A stretch of DNA of 6,134 bases from Candidatus Aenigmatarchaeota archaeon (GCA_023134675.1 JAGLUQ010000067.1:1-6134), one strand, 5' to 3'; counted from the first letter of the stretch, positions 1 to 5,532 are shown. Notes: generated by a model not told the origin, from the letters alone. Translations and numbers: made by a program.

Positions 1-521
1 ATATCACCTATGTGTGTATCGATAATGAGGCATACATGAACACAGGCGTCCAGAGATCAGGCGCGACACCCTGGCAGGCATCTACAAGCACGACACCTGC
101 AGGAAAAGTCAGTAAAGGGAAAGAGCAGTGGAAAAAGGACGTGCCGACAATAGCGGCAGCGCATCATATACCCTATGTTGCCACAGCCTCAATCGGATAC
201 CCTAAAGACCTTGAAAAAAAGATAAAAAAAGCCTTGTCAATAAAAGGCCCGAAATACATCCATATACACAGCCCGTGCCCTGTCGGCTGGAACTATGATT
301 CAAGCAAGACAATAGAGATAGCAAAAGATGCAGTGGAGAGCAGGATGTGGGCTCTTTTTGAGATTGAAGACGGAAAGAAGACCTTGACTCATACGCCAAA
401 AGGCATACCTGTCTCAAAGTACCTTAAGTCCCAGAAAAGGTTCCGCCACCTCACAGACAGCGACATAAAGGAATATCAGAGGCGCATCGATGAGTCTTTC
501 AAAAAGGAATTTGGTACTTAG
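1..521 (+). CDS. porB: Pyruvate:ferredoxin oxidoreductase beta subunit, C-terminal part (5' truncated)
   Basis: This is the last 172 codons of the TPP-binding beta subunit of PFOR, which interconverts pyruvate + CoA and acetyl-CoA + CO2 with ferredoxin as electron carrier in the cytoplasm. The reading frame is open from base 3 and reads ITYVCIDNEAYMNTG, then RSGATPW and TTPAGK. The Asp-Asn in this stretch is the end of the family's GDG...N TPP/Mg site; the GDG half lies outside the window. Further on are AAHHIPYVATAS and HIHSPCPVGW, whose Cys (codon 276-278) matches the last conserved cysteine of the family's 4Fe-4S cluster. The tail matches the usual TIEIA...E. The first ATG/GTG in the window is internal, so no start is present. 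A 113-codon gene follows 13 bp downstream. A related 2-oxoacid oxidoreductase (e.g. ketoisovalerate) is possible but the motifs fit PorB best. Confidence 0.93.
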   Translation, partial: ITYVCIDNEAYMNTGVQRSGATPWQASTSTTPAGKVSKGKEQWKKDVPTIAAAHHIPYVATASIGYPKDLEKKIKKALSIKGPKYIHIHSPCPVGWNYDSSKTIEIAKDAVESRMWALFEIEDGKKTLTHTPKGIPVSKYLKSQKRFRHLTDSDIKEYQRRIDESFKKEFGT

Positions 522-522
522 C

Positions 523-529
523 AAAGGTG
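523..529 (+). promoter_or_regulatory. Shine-Dalgarno site that sets the start at 535
   Basis: AAAGGTG lies just after the porB stop codon and 5 nt before the ATG at 535. It matches the archaeal anti-SD complement GGAGGTGA over AGGTG. It favours ATG 535 over the in-frame upstream ATG at 490, which lies inside porB and has no such site. Confidence 0.7.
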
Positions 530-534
530 TTTTC

Positions 535-876
535 ATGTCAGATATGGTTTCTGGTTTTTCAGGAGAAAATCCGCAAGATAATATAGTCTCCGAGCTTCGT
601 CTTCTCCTGTCAAAGAACAGGCAGCTGGTAGAGCTTATGCACCGCAAGTTCGCTCTTGACCTGGAGCGTGAGAACATATTCAAGCAGAAAGATGAAAGAT
701 ATAGTGAAGTTATCACCCGTTTTGAAAAGATGAAAGATGATATGGATGCATATGATAAAAAATTCTCAAATGTGATCCATGTCCTGAAAATATTGACAGA
801 CACGATTAAAAATGAGGTCAAGATAGACCGCAATGAGATGGATGAGAAGATCTCAGACATATTCAAGCAGCTATAA
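535..876 (+). CDS. Small predicted coiled-coil protein, operon partner of porB
   Basis: This 113-residue protein is not recognised as any family. After a polar N-terminus (residues 1-17) it is almost entirely charged helix. Hydrophobic positions recur every three to four residues from about 20 to 112 (for example IVSELRLLLSK, then KILTDTIKNEV), as expected for a coiled coil or helical hairpin. It has no Cys, no signal peptide and no membrane segment, so it is probably a cytoplasmic oligomer or adaptor. The start at 535 is chosen for its AAAGGTG site. A start at 490 would add 15 residues that overlap porB. The 13-bp gap to porB suggests co-transcription, but a functional tie to PFOR is only inference. 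Its last 14 bp overlap the end of the convergent gene. Confidence 0.72.
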   Translation: MSDMVSGFSGENPQDNIVSELRLLLSKNRQLVELMHRKFALDLERENIFKQKDERYSEVITRFEKMKDDMDAYDKKFSNVIHVLKILTDTIKNEVKIDRNEMDEKISDIFKQL

Positions 877-1519
877 AAGTCAGCATAAATCTTTCAGTAA
901 TGCTAATCTCTTTTCTTTCAAGGCCCATATCCTCAAGCGTTCCTGTAAATTCTGAAGCGTATCCTATAAGCTCACTCCTTGTCGTGCATATGCCGCATGC
1001 GCAGACTTCCCATTCATTCAGTCCGAGAGCACTGAGTATCCGGCGCAAGAGGCTTGTCCTGTCTTTCACAAACTCATCACCTACATCTCTCTCAAATTTC
1101 TGGTGGCACTTATAATATTCCTCTTTCTGCACCCTGTGCCAGAATACTTTAGAGTCAAAGAAGTAATGTGATGCCACACCGATAGCATACCATTTTTCGC
1201 AGCCGTCCTTGCTTTTGGATATCTCAAGCCATTCTTTTTCTTTTTCATATGTTGGGCATTCATCTTTTGTAGGGCACTGCCACAGCCCCTCGTCGCTTTC
1301 AGGACATTCTTCAGACAGATTATAGCAGTGATGATAGAAATTGTCCCTGAATACCTTGTCGGGAACGATTGATCCGTTTTTTATCTCATCAAAACATCCG
1401 CATCCAAAATCAATACAGACCTGTTCCACAAGCGCTTCATGCGTATCCCAGTCCCATGCATATCCTGGCTGTACCATGATCAACAGGATTGCCAGCATGA
1501 TAAAAATGTTGCGCTTCAT
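863..1519 (-). CDS. Secreted Cys-rich zinc-dependent phospholipase C / P1-nuclease-like protein
   Basis: This 218-residue protein has a signal peptide (residues 1-21: Lys-Arg, hydrophobic core, then PGYA) followed by WDWDTH. Cleavage after Ala21 would expose Trp22 as the mature N-terminus, as in phospholipase C and S1/P1 nucleases, where the terminal Trp binds zinc. The other ligands are visible: His27 (mature 6, the P1 spacing), Asp54, His63 or His64, His118 and Asp122 (HYFFD), His128 exactly six after Asp122, then His139 and Glu143 (HxxxE, the phospholipase form). The trinuclear zinc site therefore looks complete, and a phosphodiesterase acting outside the cytoplasm is expected. Whether the substrate is a phospholipid or nucleic acid cannot be decided. 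Twelve cysteines, including CACGIC at 173-178 and a Cys-Pro-rich insert at 72-89, suggest disulfides. It is monocistronic, convergent with the porB operon. Confidence 0.8.
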   Translation of the reverse strand: MKRNIFIMLAILLIMVQPGYAWDWDTHEALVEQVCIDFGCGCFDEIKNGSIVPDKVFRDNFYHHCYNLSEECPESDEGLWQCPTKDECPTYEKEKEWLEISKSKDGCEKWYAIGVASHYFFDSKVFWHRVQKEEYYKCHQKFERDVGDEFVKDRTSLLRRILSALGLNEWEVCACGICTTRSELIGYASEFTGTLEDMGLERKEISITERFMLTFIAA

Positions 1520-1540
1520 ATCCTTTTTTCGTTCTTGTCC

Positions 1541-1550
1541 CTATTTATAG
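1541..1550 (-). promoter_or_regulatory. TATA box for the phospholipase C-like gene (leaderless)
   Basis: On the minus strand this reads CTATAAATAG, a near-ideal archaeal TATA box. Its centre is about 26 bp from the A of the ATG at 1519, so transcription should start at or next to the start codon. The only purine run before the ATG (AAAAAAGGAT) touches the start codon and is too close to act as a Shine-Dalgarno. A short GC-rich inverted repeat (CACC-CGC-GGTG, 1560-1570) lies 10 bp further upstream. Confidence 0.72.
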
Positions 1551-1604
1551 ATGCTCTCACACCCGCGGTGGTTATTTCTGTCTCTCTGGATTTTTGTGAG
1601 ACTT

Positions 1605-1838
1605 AACAATATAATTTTATAGTATAATATCGTTATAATAATACACTTCTATTATCTTATATCTATACACTATTACCTAAATATAAGATTACATTAATAT
1701 CTTAATATTAAAACATAATGATATACAAATATAAAACTAATAAACTACATCTTCATAAAACTATAAGAATATAAAATTATATTAAATATCTCACCATAAA
1801 ACTACACTATTATAAAAACACATATTATTTATTTCTTG
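1605..1838. other. Very AT-rich, G-poor intergenic tract
   Basis: About 230 bp in the divergent spacer is overwhelmingly A/T. By eye the plus strand has only about five G but around thirty C, a strong strand skew. No ORF of note, RNA gene or clear long repeat is present. ATAAAACTA occurs three times (1731, 1755, 1796), and several AT palindromes occur that could be chance at this composition. It could be a chromatin or DNA-unwinding element, or simply relaxed spacer. Confidence 0.6.
1810..1817 (+). promoter_or_regulatory. Possible TATA box for a transcript starting near 1839
   Basis: TTATAAAA is centred about 25-26 bp before base 1839, where base composition changes abruptly from AT-only to gene-like and where an ATG sits. 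In such an AT-rich tract a TATA match is weak evidence alone; the coincidence with the composition step is what supports it. Confidence 0.35.
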
Positions 1839-1919
1839 ATGGGTTTAATACTCCGTAGCAGCCTCATTGCAGATTCAATAAGCTTGCCACCTGAGCAAAT
1901 ACAAACAGTATTAATTTAA
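1839..1919 (+). CDS. Possible 26-residue leaderless small ORF
   Basis: The ATG at 1839 opens 26 codons ending in TAA at 1917-1919 (MGLILRSSLIADSISLPP, then EQIQTVLI). It starts at the position predicted for transcription from the TATA-like box at 1810-1817, the same geometry as the confident leaderless genes here. It has no Shine-Dalgarno and no recognisable family. It may be a microprotein, a leader peptide, or only the 5' end of a non-coding RNA covering 1839 to about 2030. Confidence is low because so short an ORF can arise by chance. Confidence 0.25.
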   Translation: MGLILRSSLIADSISLPPEQIQTVLI

Positions 1920-1920
1920 T

Positions 1921-1979
1921 CATGACCTCAAGCCTGTTGAAATTGAACCATGACTTCAATCCGCAGGATTGAATGTCAT
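1921..1979. repeat. Degenerate tandem repeat with a strong hairpin
   Basis: CATGACCTCAAGCC (1921-1934) recurs as CATGACTTCAATCC (1949-1962), 12 of 14 matching, 28 bp apart. Each copy is followed by a TTGA-containing arm complementary to its TCAA. The second copy forms a near-perfect stem: ATGAC-TTCAATCC (1950-1962), loop GCA, then GGATTGAA-T-GTCAT (1966-1979), 13 bp with one bulged T. A competing 6-bp stem, ATTGAA (1942-1947) with TTCAAT (1955-1960), would exclude it. There is no T-run after the stem, so it is not a classic intrinsic terminator. Confidence 0.6.
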
Positions 1980-1988
1980 AAACTTGAT

Positions 1989-2006
1989 GCAACTCAGTTG
2001 AGTTGC
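1989..2006. promoter_or_regulatory. Perfect 8-2-8 palindrome upstream of trmG10 promoter, possible operator
   Basis: GCAACTCA-GT-TGAGTTGC has perfect 8-bp arms with a 2-bp centre, the shape of a dimeric regulator's site rather than an RNA hairpin. It ends 26 bp before the trmG10 TATA box. A second short palindrome, GCTTC-T-GAAGC (2005-2015), abuts it. The regulator is unknown. Confidence 0.45.
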
Positions 2007-2032
2007 TTCTGAAGCCAGTTTTAGGCAATTCC

Positions 2033-2040
2033 TTTATATC
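2033..2040 (+). promoter_or_regulatory. TATA box for trmG10 (leaderless)
   Basis: TTTATATC is centred about 28 bp before the ATG at 2065, so the transcript should start within a few bases of the start codon. The intervening sequence (AAGAAAATTCAATATTTC and so on) has no Shine-Dalgarno at usable spacing. Confidence 0.65.
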
Positions 2041-2064
2041 TTTAAGAAAATTCAATATTTCTAT

Positions 2065-3036
2065 ATGAGATACATAGTGCTCCTGTCTGGAGAAAACATA
2101 CCTCTGGCACGCGAGGAAGTCAAAAGCGTCATTGAGGCGCATGGTTCAAATATGGAGATAGTGCAGGACTTTACCCGCCTTCTGGTGATAGATGCAGACA
2201 AAAAGATTGATCTTTCTCAGTGCTCCATGGTCACAGAAGCAAGCAGGTTCTTGTCCGATATCGATTATGTAGAGTCAATAGATTTCGCTCCATACAAGAA
2301 TATCCCTATAAATGTGAGAGTTATCAGGCATGAATCAGCTAAAGATATTGACAGTCTGGCTCTTGAGAGGAGAATAGGCCACCTTTTTTACACTAAAGGT
2401 GCAAAGATTGACCTTGATTGCCCGGAAAAGAGAATACGCCTGTATATCGGGAACGGATGGTCTTATGCAGGCGAGCTTGCTTTCCTGCAGCCAAAAGAAT
2501 ATTCAAAAAGAAAAGCATCCTTAAGACCCTTTCACATGCCTGTATCTCTTGACCCGAAGATTGCAAGAGCGATGGTCAACCTTGCAGGAGCAAAAGCAGG
2601 AGATAGCATCCTTGACCCTTTTGCCGGCACGGGAGGTATCCTGATTGAGGCAGGCCTTCTGAAATGCAGGATATTCGGCATCGATATAGACAAAAAGATG
2701 GTTGAAGGCACAATCACAAACCTTAAGCATTATGGCATATCCAATTCTATGATAAAAGAAGGCGATGCCTTTGATGCTCGGCAGATGTTCGGCGAAAGCT
2801 TTGACGCAATAGTCACCGACTTCCCATACGGCAGGAACACAAAAGACGCCGATGTAAGAAATATAGCAGAGCGATTCCTTGAATACGCGCCCTCTATCAT
2901 AAAGAAAGGAAAATACATAGTTGCCGCATCCAATTTTTCAGACCTCAAGATACCGGACAATCTAAAGCTCAAGAACCTTTTTGAAATATACATCCACAAA
3001 TCCATGAGCAAGTGGATCTATGTGCTTAAGGCTTAA
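2065..3036 (+). CDS. trmG10: tRNA (guanine-10-N2)-methyltransferase, Trm11/TrmG10 type
   Basis: This 323-residue enzyme uses S-adenosylmethionine to methylate N2 of G10 in tRNA, stabilising the tRNA core. The N-terminal half (about 1-150) is a THUMP-type RNA-binding region, recognised by family architecture rather than a sharp motif. The C-terminal half is a Rossmann methyltransferase. It has SLDPKIARAMVNL (161-173), motif I LDPFAGTGG (183-191), the SAM-ribose acidic loop GIDID (205-209), GDAFD (233-237), and the catalytic motif TDFPYG (251-256). The family norm for the last is DPPYG, so Phe replaces the first Pro. Length is typical for the archaeal enzyme. The ATG at 2065 follows the TATA box at leaderless spacing and begins the expected first strand (MRYIVLLSG). 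Other N2-guanine tRNA methyltransferases with THUMP domains (for example Trm14/TrmN, acting on G6) are the main alternative. Confidence 0.85.
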   Translation: MRYIVLLSGENIPLAREEVKSVIEAHGSNMEIVQDFTRLLVIDADKKIDLSQCSMVTEASRFLSDIDYVESIDFAPYKNIPINVRVIRHESAKDIDSLALERRIGHLFYTKGAKIDLDCPEKRIRLYIGNGWSYAGELAFLQPKEYSKRKASLRPFHMPVSLDPKIARAMVNLAGAKAGDSILDPFAGTGGILIEAGLLKCRIFGIDIDKKMVEGTITNLKHYGISNSMIKEGDAFDARQMFGESFDAIVTDFPYGRNTKDADVRNIAERFLEYAPSIIKKGKYIVAASNFSDLKIPDNLKLKNLFEIYIHKSMSKWIYVLKA

Positions 3037-3042
3037 AATACA

Positions 3043-3050
3043 TTTAAATA
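3043..3050 (+). promoter_or_regulatory. TATA box for the 319-residue orphan gene
   Basis: TTTAAATA lies 6 bp after the trmG10 stop. Its centre is about 42 bp before the ATG at 3089, which predicts a leader of roughly 15 nt. This gene therefore has its own promoter and need not depend on read-through from trmG10. Confidence 0.6.
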
Positions 3051-3077
3051 CTTTTTCTGTCTTAATTATCTTTGTGT

Positions 3078-3082
3078 GGTGA
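3078..3082 (+). promoter_or_regulatory. Shine-Dalgarno of the 319-residue orphan gene
   Basis: GTGGTGA ends 6 nt before the ATG at 3089; GGTGA matches the archaeal anti-SD complement. It sits within the short leader predicted from the TATA box, so this gene is leadered, unlike its neighbours. Confidence 0.65.
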
Positions 3083-3088
3083 ATTATT

Positions 3089-4048
3089 ATGGCTTTAAAT
3101 GAAGGAAATACTGTTGTCGAAATAAAATCAGATGCCAATGAAAAATCGCAAGTGGCCGAAGAAGTAGAGTTTATGTGTGATTGTCTTGAATATTATGGGA
3201 TTGATCTAATAAATGGCGGCACATCAGCCGATAATATACTTGAAAGCCTTTTCGATAGGCGTTATTGTACTCCTATTGATACTAGTAGATCAGAAAGCGT
3301 AATAGATTATGCTTTAGAGCATGGCATGCTGATAGAGGTCAAAGATACCAAGGCAAAAAACAATTTTCCTGGTCACATAAAAGTTGGTCCTTCAAAGAAA
3401 ATCTATACCTATAACCCGTTCTGGGATACCGGAATACCTGCAAAATTGCTGGAGTACGGCAACAATAAATCTATCAAGAAGTCATCACCAAAGGAACGTA
3501 TAAACAATATACAAAATATGATCAATCTTTCTTACGAAGACCTTAATACACTTCAGGAAGACTACGATGGGTTAGTCATGGATATTGAAAACCTTCACAA
3601 AGATATTGCAACAAGCGGAAAACCGATTGCCAATAAGCTCAATGGAAAAGGTTTCTATATTGGTTCTGTTGAGGTCGAAACAATGGCAAATCAAATAGAA
3701 CTTGTCAAGAAAGCCAAATCAGTCGTAGATGGTTATAGCAATGATAAACTGCAGATGATATTGGACCTTGATCCTGAAACTTTCTCAGGTAAATTCTATG
3801 ATGGTAAACTAATAGCTAAGTATGGTGATAATGAGCTGCAGATAGTATCTGGCCTTGATTCCAAACAATTATCAGATACATTATCTATTGTTAAATCTAT
3901 AGGTAGTTATATGGGTGGCGATCTTTCACAAAAGGACATAGATGTATATAGAACTCATCTTAAAGACCAGGATGCTGCTGAAACCAGAAAAGAGTTTTTT
4001 AAGTCTGCGATGAATCGTTTCGGGGGTAAAACCCAAATCGAGCAATAA
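3089..4048 (+). CDS. Orphan cytoplasmic protein with predicted coiled coil and internal repeat
   Basis: The 319-residue product is not recognised. It has no signal peptide, membrane span or known catalytic motif. Residues 1-20 are polar and probably disordered. Residues 21-112 form a compact mixed alpha/beta region (AEEVEFMCDCLEYYG, then VIDYALEHGMLIEVKD and KKIYTYNPF) that could be a winged-helix-like domain, an inference from pattern only. Residues about 134-175 look like a coiled coil (INNIQNMINLSYEDLNTLQE onward). Near the C-terminus two segments resemble each other with a 29-residue offset: LQMILDLDPETFSGKF (221-236) and LQIVSGLDSKQLSDTL (250-265). It has its own TATA box and Shine-Dalgarno, and codon use appears more AT-rich than in trmG10, hinting at a different history. 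It converges on the mtaB operon with a 5-bp gap. Confidence 0.75.
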   Translation: MALNEGNTVVEIKSDANEKSQVAEEVEFMCDCLEYYGIDLINGGTSADNILESLFDRRYCTPIDTSRSESVIDYALEHGMLIEVKDTKAKNNFPGHIKVGPSKKIYTYNPFWDTGIPAKLLEYGNNKSIKKSSPKERINNIQNMINLSYEDLNTLQEDYDGLVMDIENLHKDIATSGKPIANKLNGKGFYIGSVEVETMANQIELVKKAKSVVDGYSNDKLQMILDLDPETFSGKFYDGKLIAKYGDNELQIVSGLDSKQLSDTLSIVKSIGSYMGGDLSQKDIDVYRTHLKDQDAAETRKEFFKSAMNRFGGKTQIEQ

Positions 4049-4053
4049 AACTC

Positions 4054-4206
4054 TCACTTAAAAAACAGAAAATACCAAATCAAAGTACTTGCCGCAAAAA
4101 GAACAATCTGAGAGACAATTATCTTTTTAGGAGTCCTGACAATCCAGTTGACAAACTCCTTTGAACCTTCTTTCTTGCAGAACTTCAAAAAATCAACAAT
4201 GCCCAT
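4054..4206 (-). CDS. 50-residue single-span membrane protein coupled to mtaB
   Basis: This small ORF reads MGIVDFLKFCKKEGSKEFVN, then WIVRTPKKIIVSQIVLFAAS and TLIWYFLFFK. It has a charged amphipathic N-terminal helix (about 1-20), a basic RTPKK segment, and one strong hydrophobic span (about 28-48) reaching almost to the C-terminus. The positive-inside rule predicts the N-terminus in the cytoplasm. Its ATG starts 1 nt after the mtaB stop (TGA-T-ATG), and GGGAGAAGGG lies 6 nt upstream, so translational coupling is very likely. The overall plan recalls small tail-anchored proteins such as SecE/Sec61-gamma, but I do not see that family's conserved residues and do not make the assignment. The composition, coupling and RBS together argue it is a real gene. 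Confidence 0.7.
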   Translation of the reverse strand: MGIVDFLKFCKKEGSKEFVNWIVRTPKKIIVSQIVLFAASTLIWYFLFFK

Positions 4207-4207
4207 A

Positions 4208-5473
4208 TCAAACCCTTCTCCCTATAAGATATCCTTTCCTTGCCTCAATAATTTCAACATCAACAAATTTTCCTAGTTGCCCGTCATCAACAACTACCTG
4301 CTTGTATGCAAAGTTCCTGCCTAAAATTCCGCCTTTTTCTCCATTCTCAGACAATAGCACAGGACCTTTCCATCCTATCCACTTCTCGTTCCTCTCAATG
4401 CATGCCGCATCTACAGCATCAGTAAGCAGTTTTGACCGCCTCTTGACATCATTGCCGTCCACCTGATCCATCTTCGCAGCGCGTGTCAGTGGCCGTATAC
4501 CATATCTGGATATATTTACAATATCAGGCTTATATGTATTCACAAAATCCAGCGACTTCTTGAACTGCTCTTCAGTCTCGCCCGGGAACCCGACTATGAT
4601 GTCTGTGGAAAATGTGATATCAGGTATAGCTTTCTTAAACCTGTCTATAATCTCTCCAGCCTCTTCAATTGTGTACCTGCGATTCATATTCTTAAGCACT
4701 TCATCAGACCCGGACTGTATCGGCATATGCAGGAACTTATACATCTTATCGCTTGAAAATGCGACTATTAGGTCACCGGCAATACTGCGCACATGATCCG
4801 GGTTCATCATGCCTATCCTTATCCTGAAATCATCATCGATTGCAGTAACTTTCCTAAGGAGTGCAGGAAGTTTCACGCCTGTGTCAAACCCGTAGCATCC
4901 TGTATCCTGCGCAGTCAGCCATATCTCTTTGCACCCGTCTTTCACAGCCTGCCTGACATCATCCACTATGCTGTTGACCGGAAATGATCTCAAAGCACCC
5001 TTGGCGCTCCTTACGATGCAGTATGCACAGTCCCCAAGGCATCCTGTAGCAATCTGCGTTATGTTTATCATAGGGTTGATTCTTGTCTTCGGCAGGCATA
5101 CCATATCAGTCGGATCGCTTTCAAGAATCACAACCCTTTCATCAGCCTCAATCCTGCGGACTATATTCTTTATCCTGCCTATCTCGTTCAGCCCTATGAT
5201 AGAAGCTTCAGGATGCATTTCCTCAATCCTGTCCTTCTGCACTTCGCTCATGCATCCGGTTACAAGTATTTTTTTAGAGCTGTACCTCAGCTTCTCAAGC
5301 CTTCTGATTATCTTCCTTTCAGTCTGTATCTTGACAGTGCATGTATTGATAATTATCATGTCTGCGTTTTCCTCAGATGTCAGCGTATGCCCTGATTCAG
5401 AGAGCAGGCCGCCCATTATCTCAGAATTTGACTGGTTTGCCGAGCATCCGTATGTCTCAATAAATATGTTCAT
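4208..5473 (-). CDS. mtaB: tRNA t6A37 methylthiotransferase, archaeal MtaB/CDKAL1 type
   Basis: This 421-residue radical-SAM enzyme is predicted to convert t6A at position 37 of ANN-decoding tRNAs to ms2t6A, aiding anticodon pairing. Domains in order: the N-terminal methylthiotransferase domain with Cys10 (FIETYGCSANQSNSEIM), Cys45 (INTCTV) and Cys74 (VTGCMSE), binding the auxiliary 4Fe-4S cluster; the radical-SAM core with CxxxCxxC (Cys145, Cys149, Cys152) followed by IVRSAKGALRS; LTAQDTGCYGFD (186-197); TDIIVGFPGET (290-300); and a C-terminal TRAM RNA-binding domain (about 364-420). Length is normal and both clusters are complete. SANQSNSE and QDTG.YGFD point to the archaeal/eukaryotic e-MtaB (CDKAL1) branch rather than bacterial MiaB. 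The ATG is at leaderless distance from a TATA box, and a 50-residue membrane protein is coupled downstream. Confidence 0.92.
   Translation of the reverse strand: MNIFIETYGCSANQSNSEIMGGLLSESGHTLTSEENADMIIINTCTVKIQTERKIIRRLEKLRYSSKKILVTGCMSEVQKDRIEEMHPEASIIGLNEIGRIKNIVRRIEADERVVILESDPTDMVCLPKTRINPMINITQIATGCLGDCAYCIVRSAKGALRSFPVNSIVDDVRQAVKDGCKEIWLTAQDTGCYGFDTGVKLPALLRKVTAIDDDFRIRIGMMNPDHVRSIAGDLIVAFSSDKMYKFLHMPIQSGSDEVLKNMNRRYTIEEAGEIIDRFKKAIPDITFSTDIIVGFPGETEEQFKKSLDFVNTYKPDIVNISRYGIRPLTRAAKMDQVDGNDVKRRSKLLTDAVDAACIERNEKWIGWKGPVLLSENGEKGGILGRNFAYKQVVVDDGQLGKFVDVEIIEARKGYLIGRRV
4213..4222 (-). promoter_or_regulatory. Shine-Dalgarno of the 50-residue gene inside the mtaB 3' end
   Basis: On the minus strand GGGAGAAGGG lies within the last codons of mtaB, 6 nt before the ATG at 4206. 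It supports translation of the short ORF downstream. Confidence 0.6.
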
Positions 5474-5495
5474 AGCAATAGATTGATAATTAGTC

Positions 5496-5503
5496 TTTTA
5501 AAT
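5496..5503 (-). promoter_or_regulatory. TATA box for mtaB (leaderless)
   Basis: The minus strand reads ATTTAAAA, within CATATATTTAAAAG. Its centre is about 26 bp from the A of the mtaB ATG at 5473. No Shine-Dalgarno is present between it and the ATG (GACTAATTATCAATCTATTGCT). Confidence 0.65.
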
Positions 5504-5532
5504 ATATGATTTGTCATTGGTATAAAGTAAGA

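Noticed and set aside
490..534. Upstream ATG for the coiled-coil gene
   Set aside because: It overlaps the end of porB and lacks a Shine-Dalgarno, whereas ATG 535 has AAAGGTG at good spacing.
414..866. 150-codon open frame on the minus strand
   Set aside because: It is antisense to porB and the coiled-coil gene. Its Ser/Ile/Phe-rich sequence is the usual shadow of Lys/Glu/Asp-rich coding DNA.
1921..1979. Short CRISPR-like array
   Set aside because: There are only two imperfect copies, and the 14-bp spacer between them is related to the stem structure, not unique spacer DNA; no cas genes are nearby.
1950..1985. Intrinsic transcription terminator
   Set aside because: The stem is strong, but no U-rich tract follows on either strand and no gene ends immediately before it.
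1984..2012. C/D-box sRNA (TTGATGC ... CTGA)
   Set aside because: The C box matches only partly, the two boxes are too close for a normal C/D RNA, and no clear D' or C' box lies between. A similar weak pair at 1837-1895 also fails the C-box consensus.
1864..2142. 92-codon minus-strand open frame across the trmG10 promoter
   Set aside because: It overlaps the start of trmG10 and its TATA box, has no recognisable motif, and its start lies within trmG10 coding sequence without a convincing promoter.
4161..4466. 101-codon plus-strand open frame
   Set aside because: It is antisense to mtaB and its coupled small gene, and its Ser/Pro/Thr-rich composition is typical of a shadow frame.
4929..5486. 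185-codon open frame on the plus strand, rich in hydrophobic residues
   Set aside because: It lies antisense to mtaB, whose complete domain set is unambiguous; the hydrophobic run is the mirror of its codon bias.
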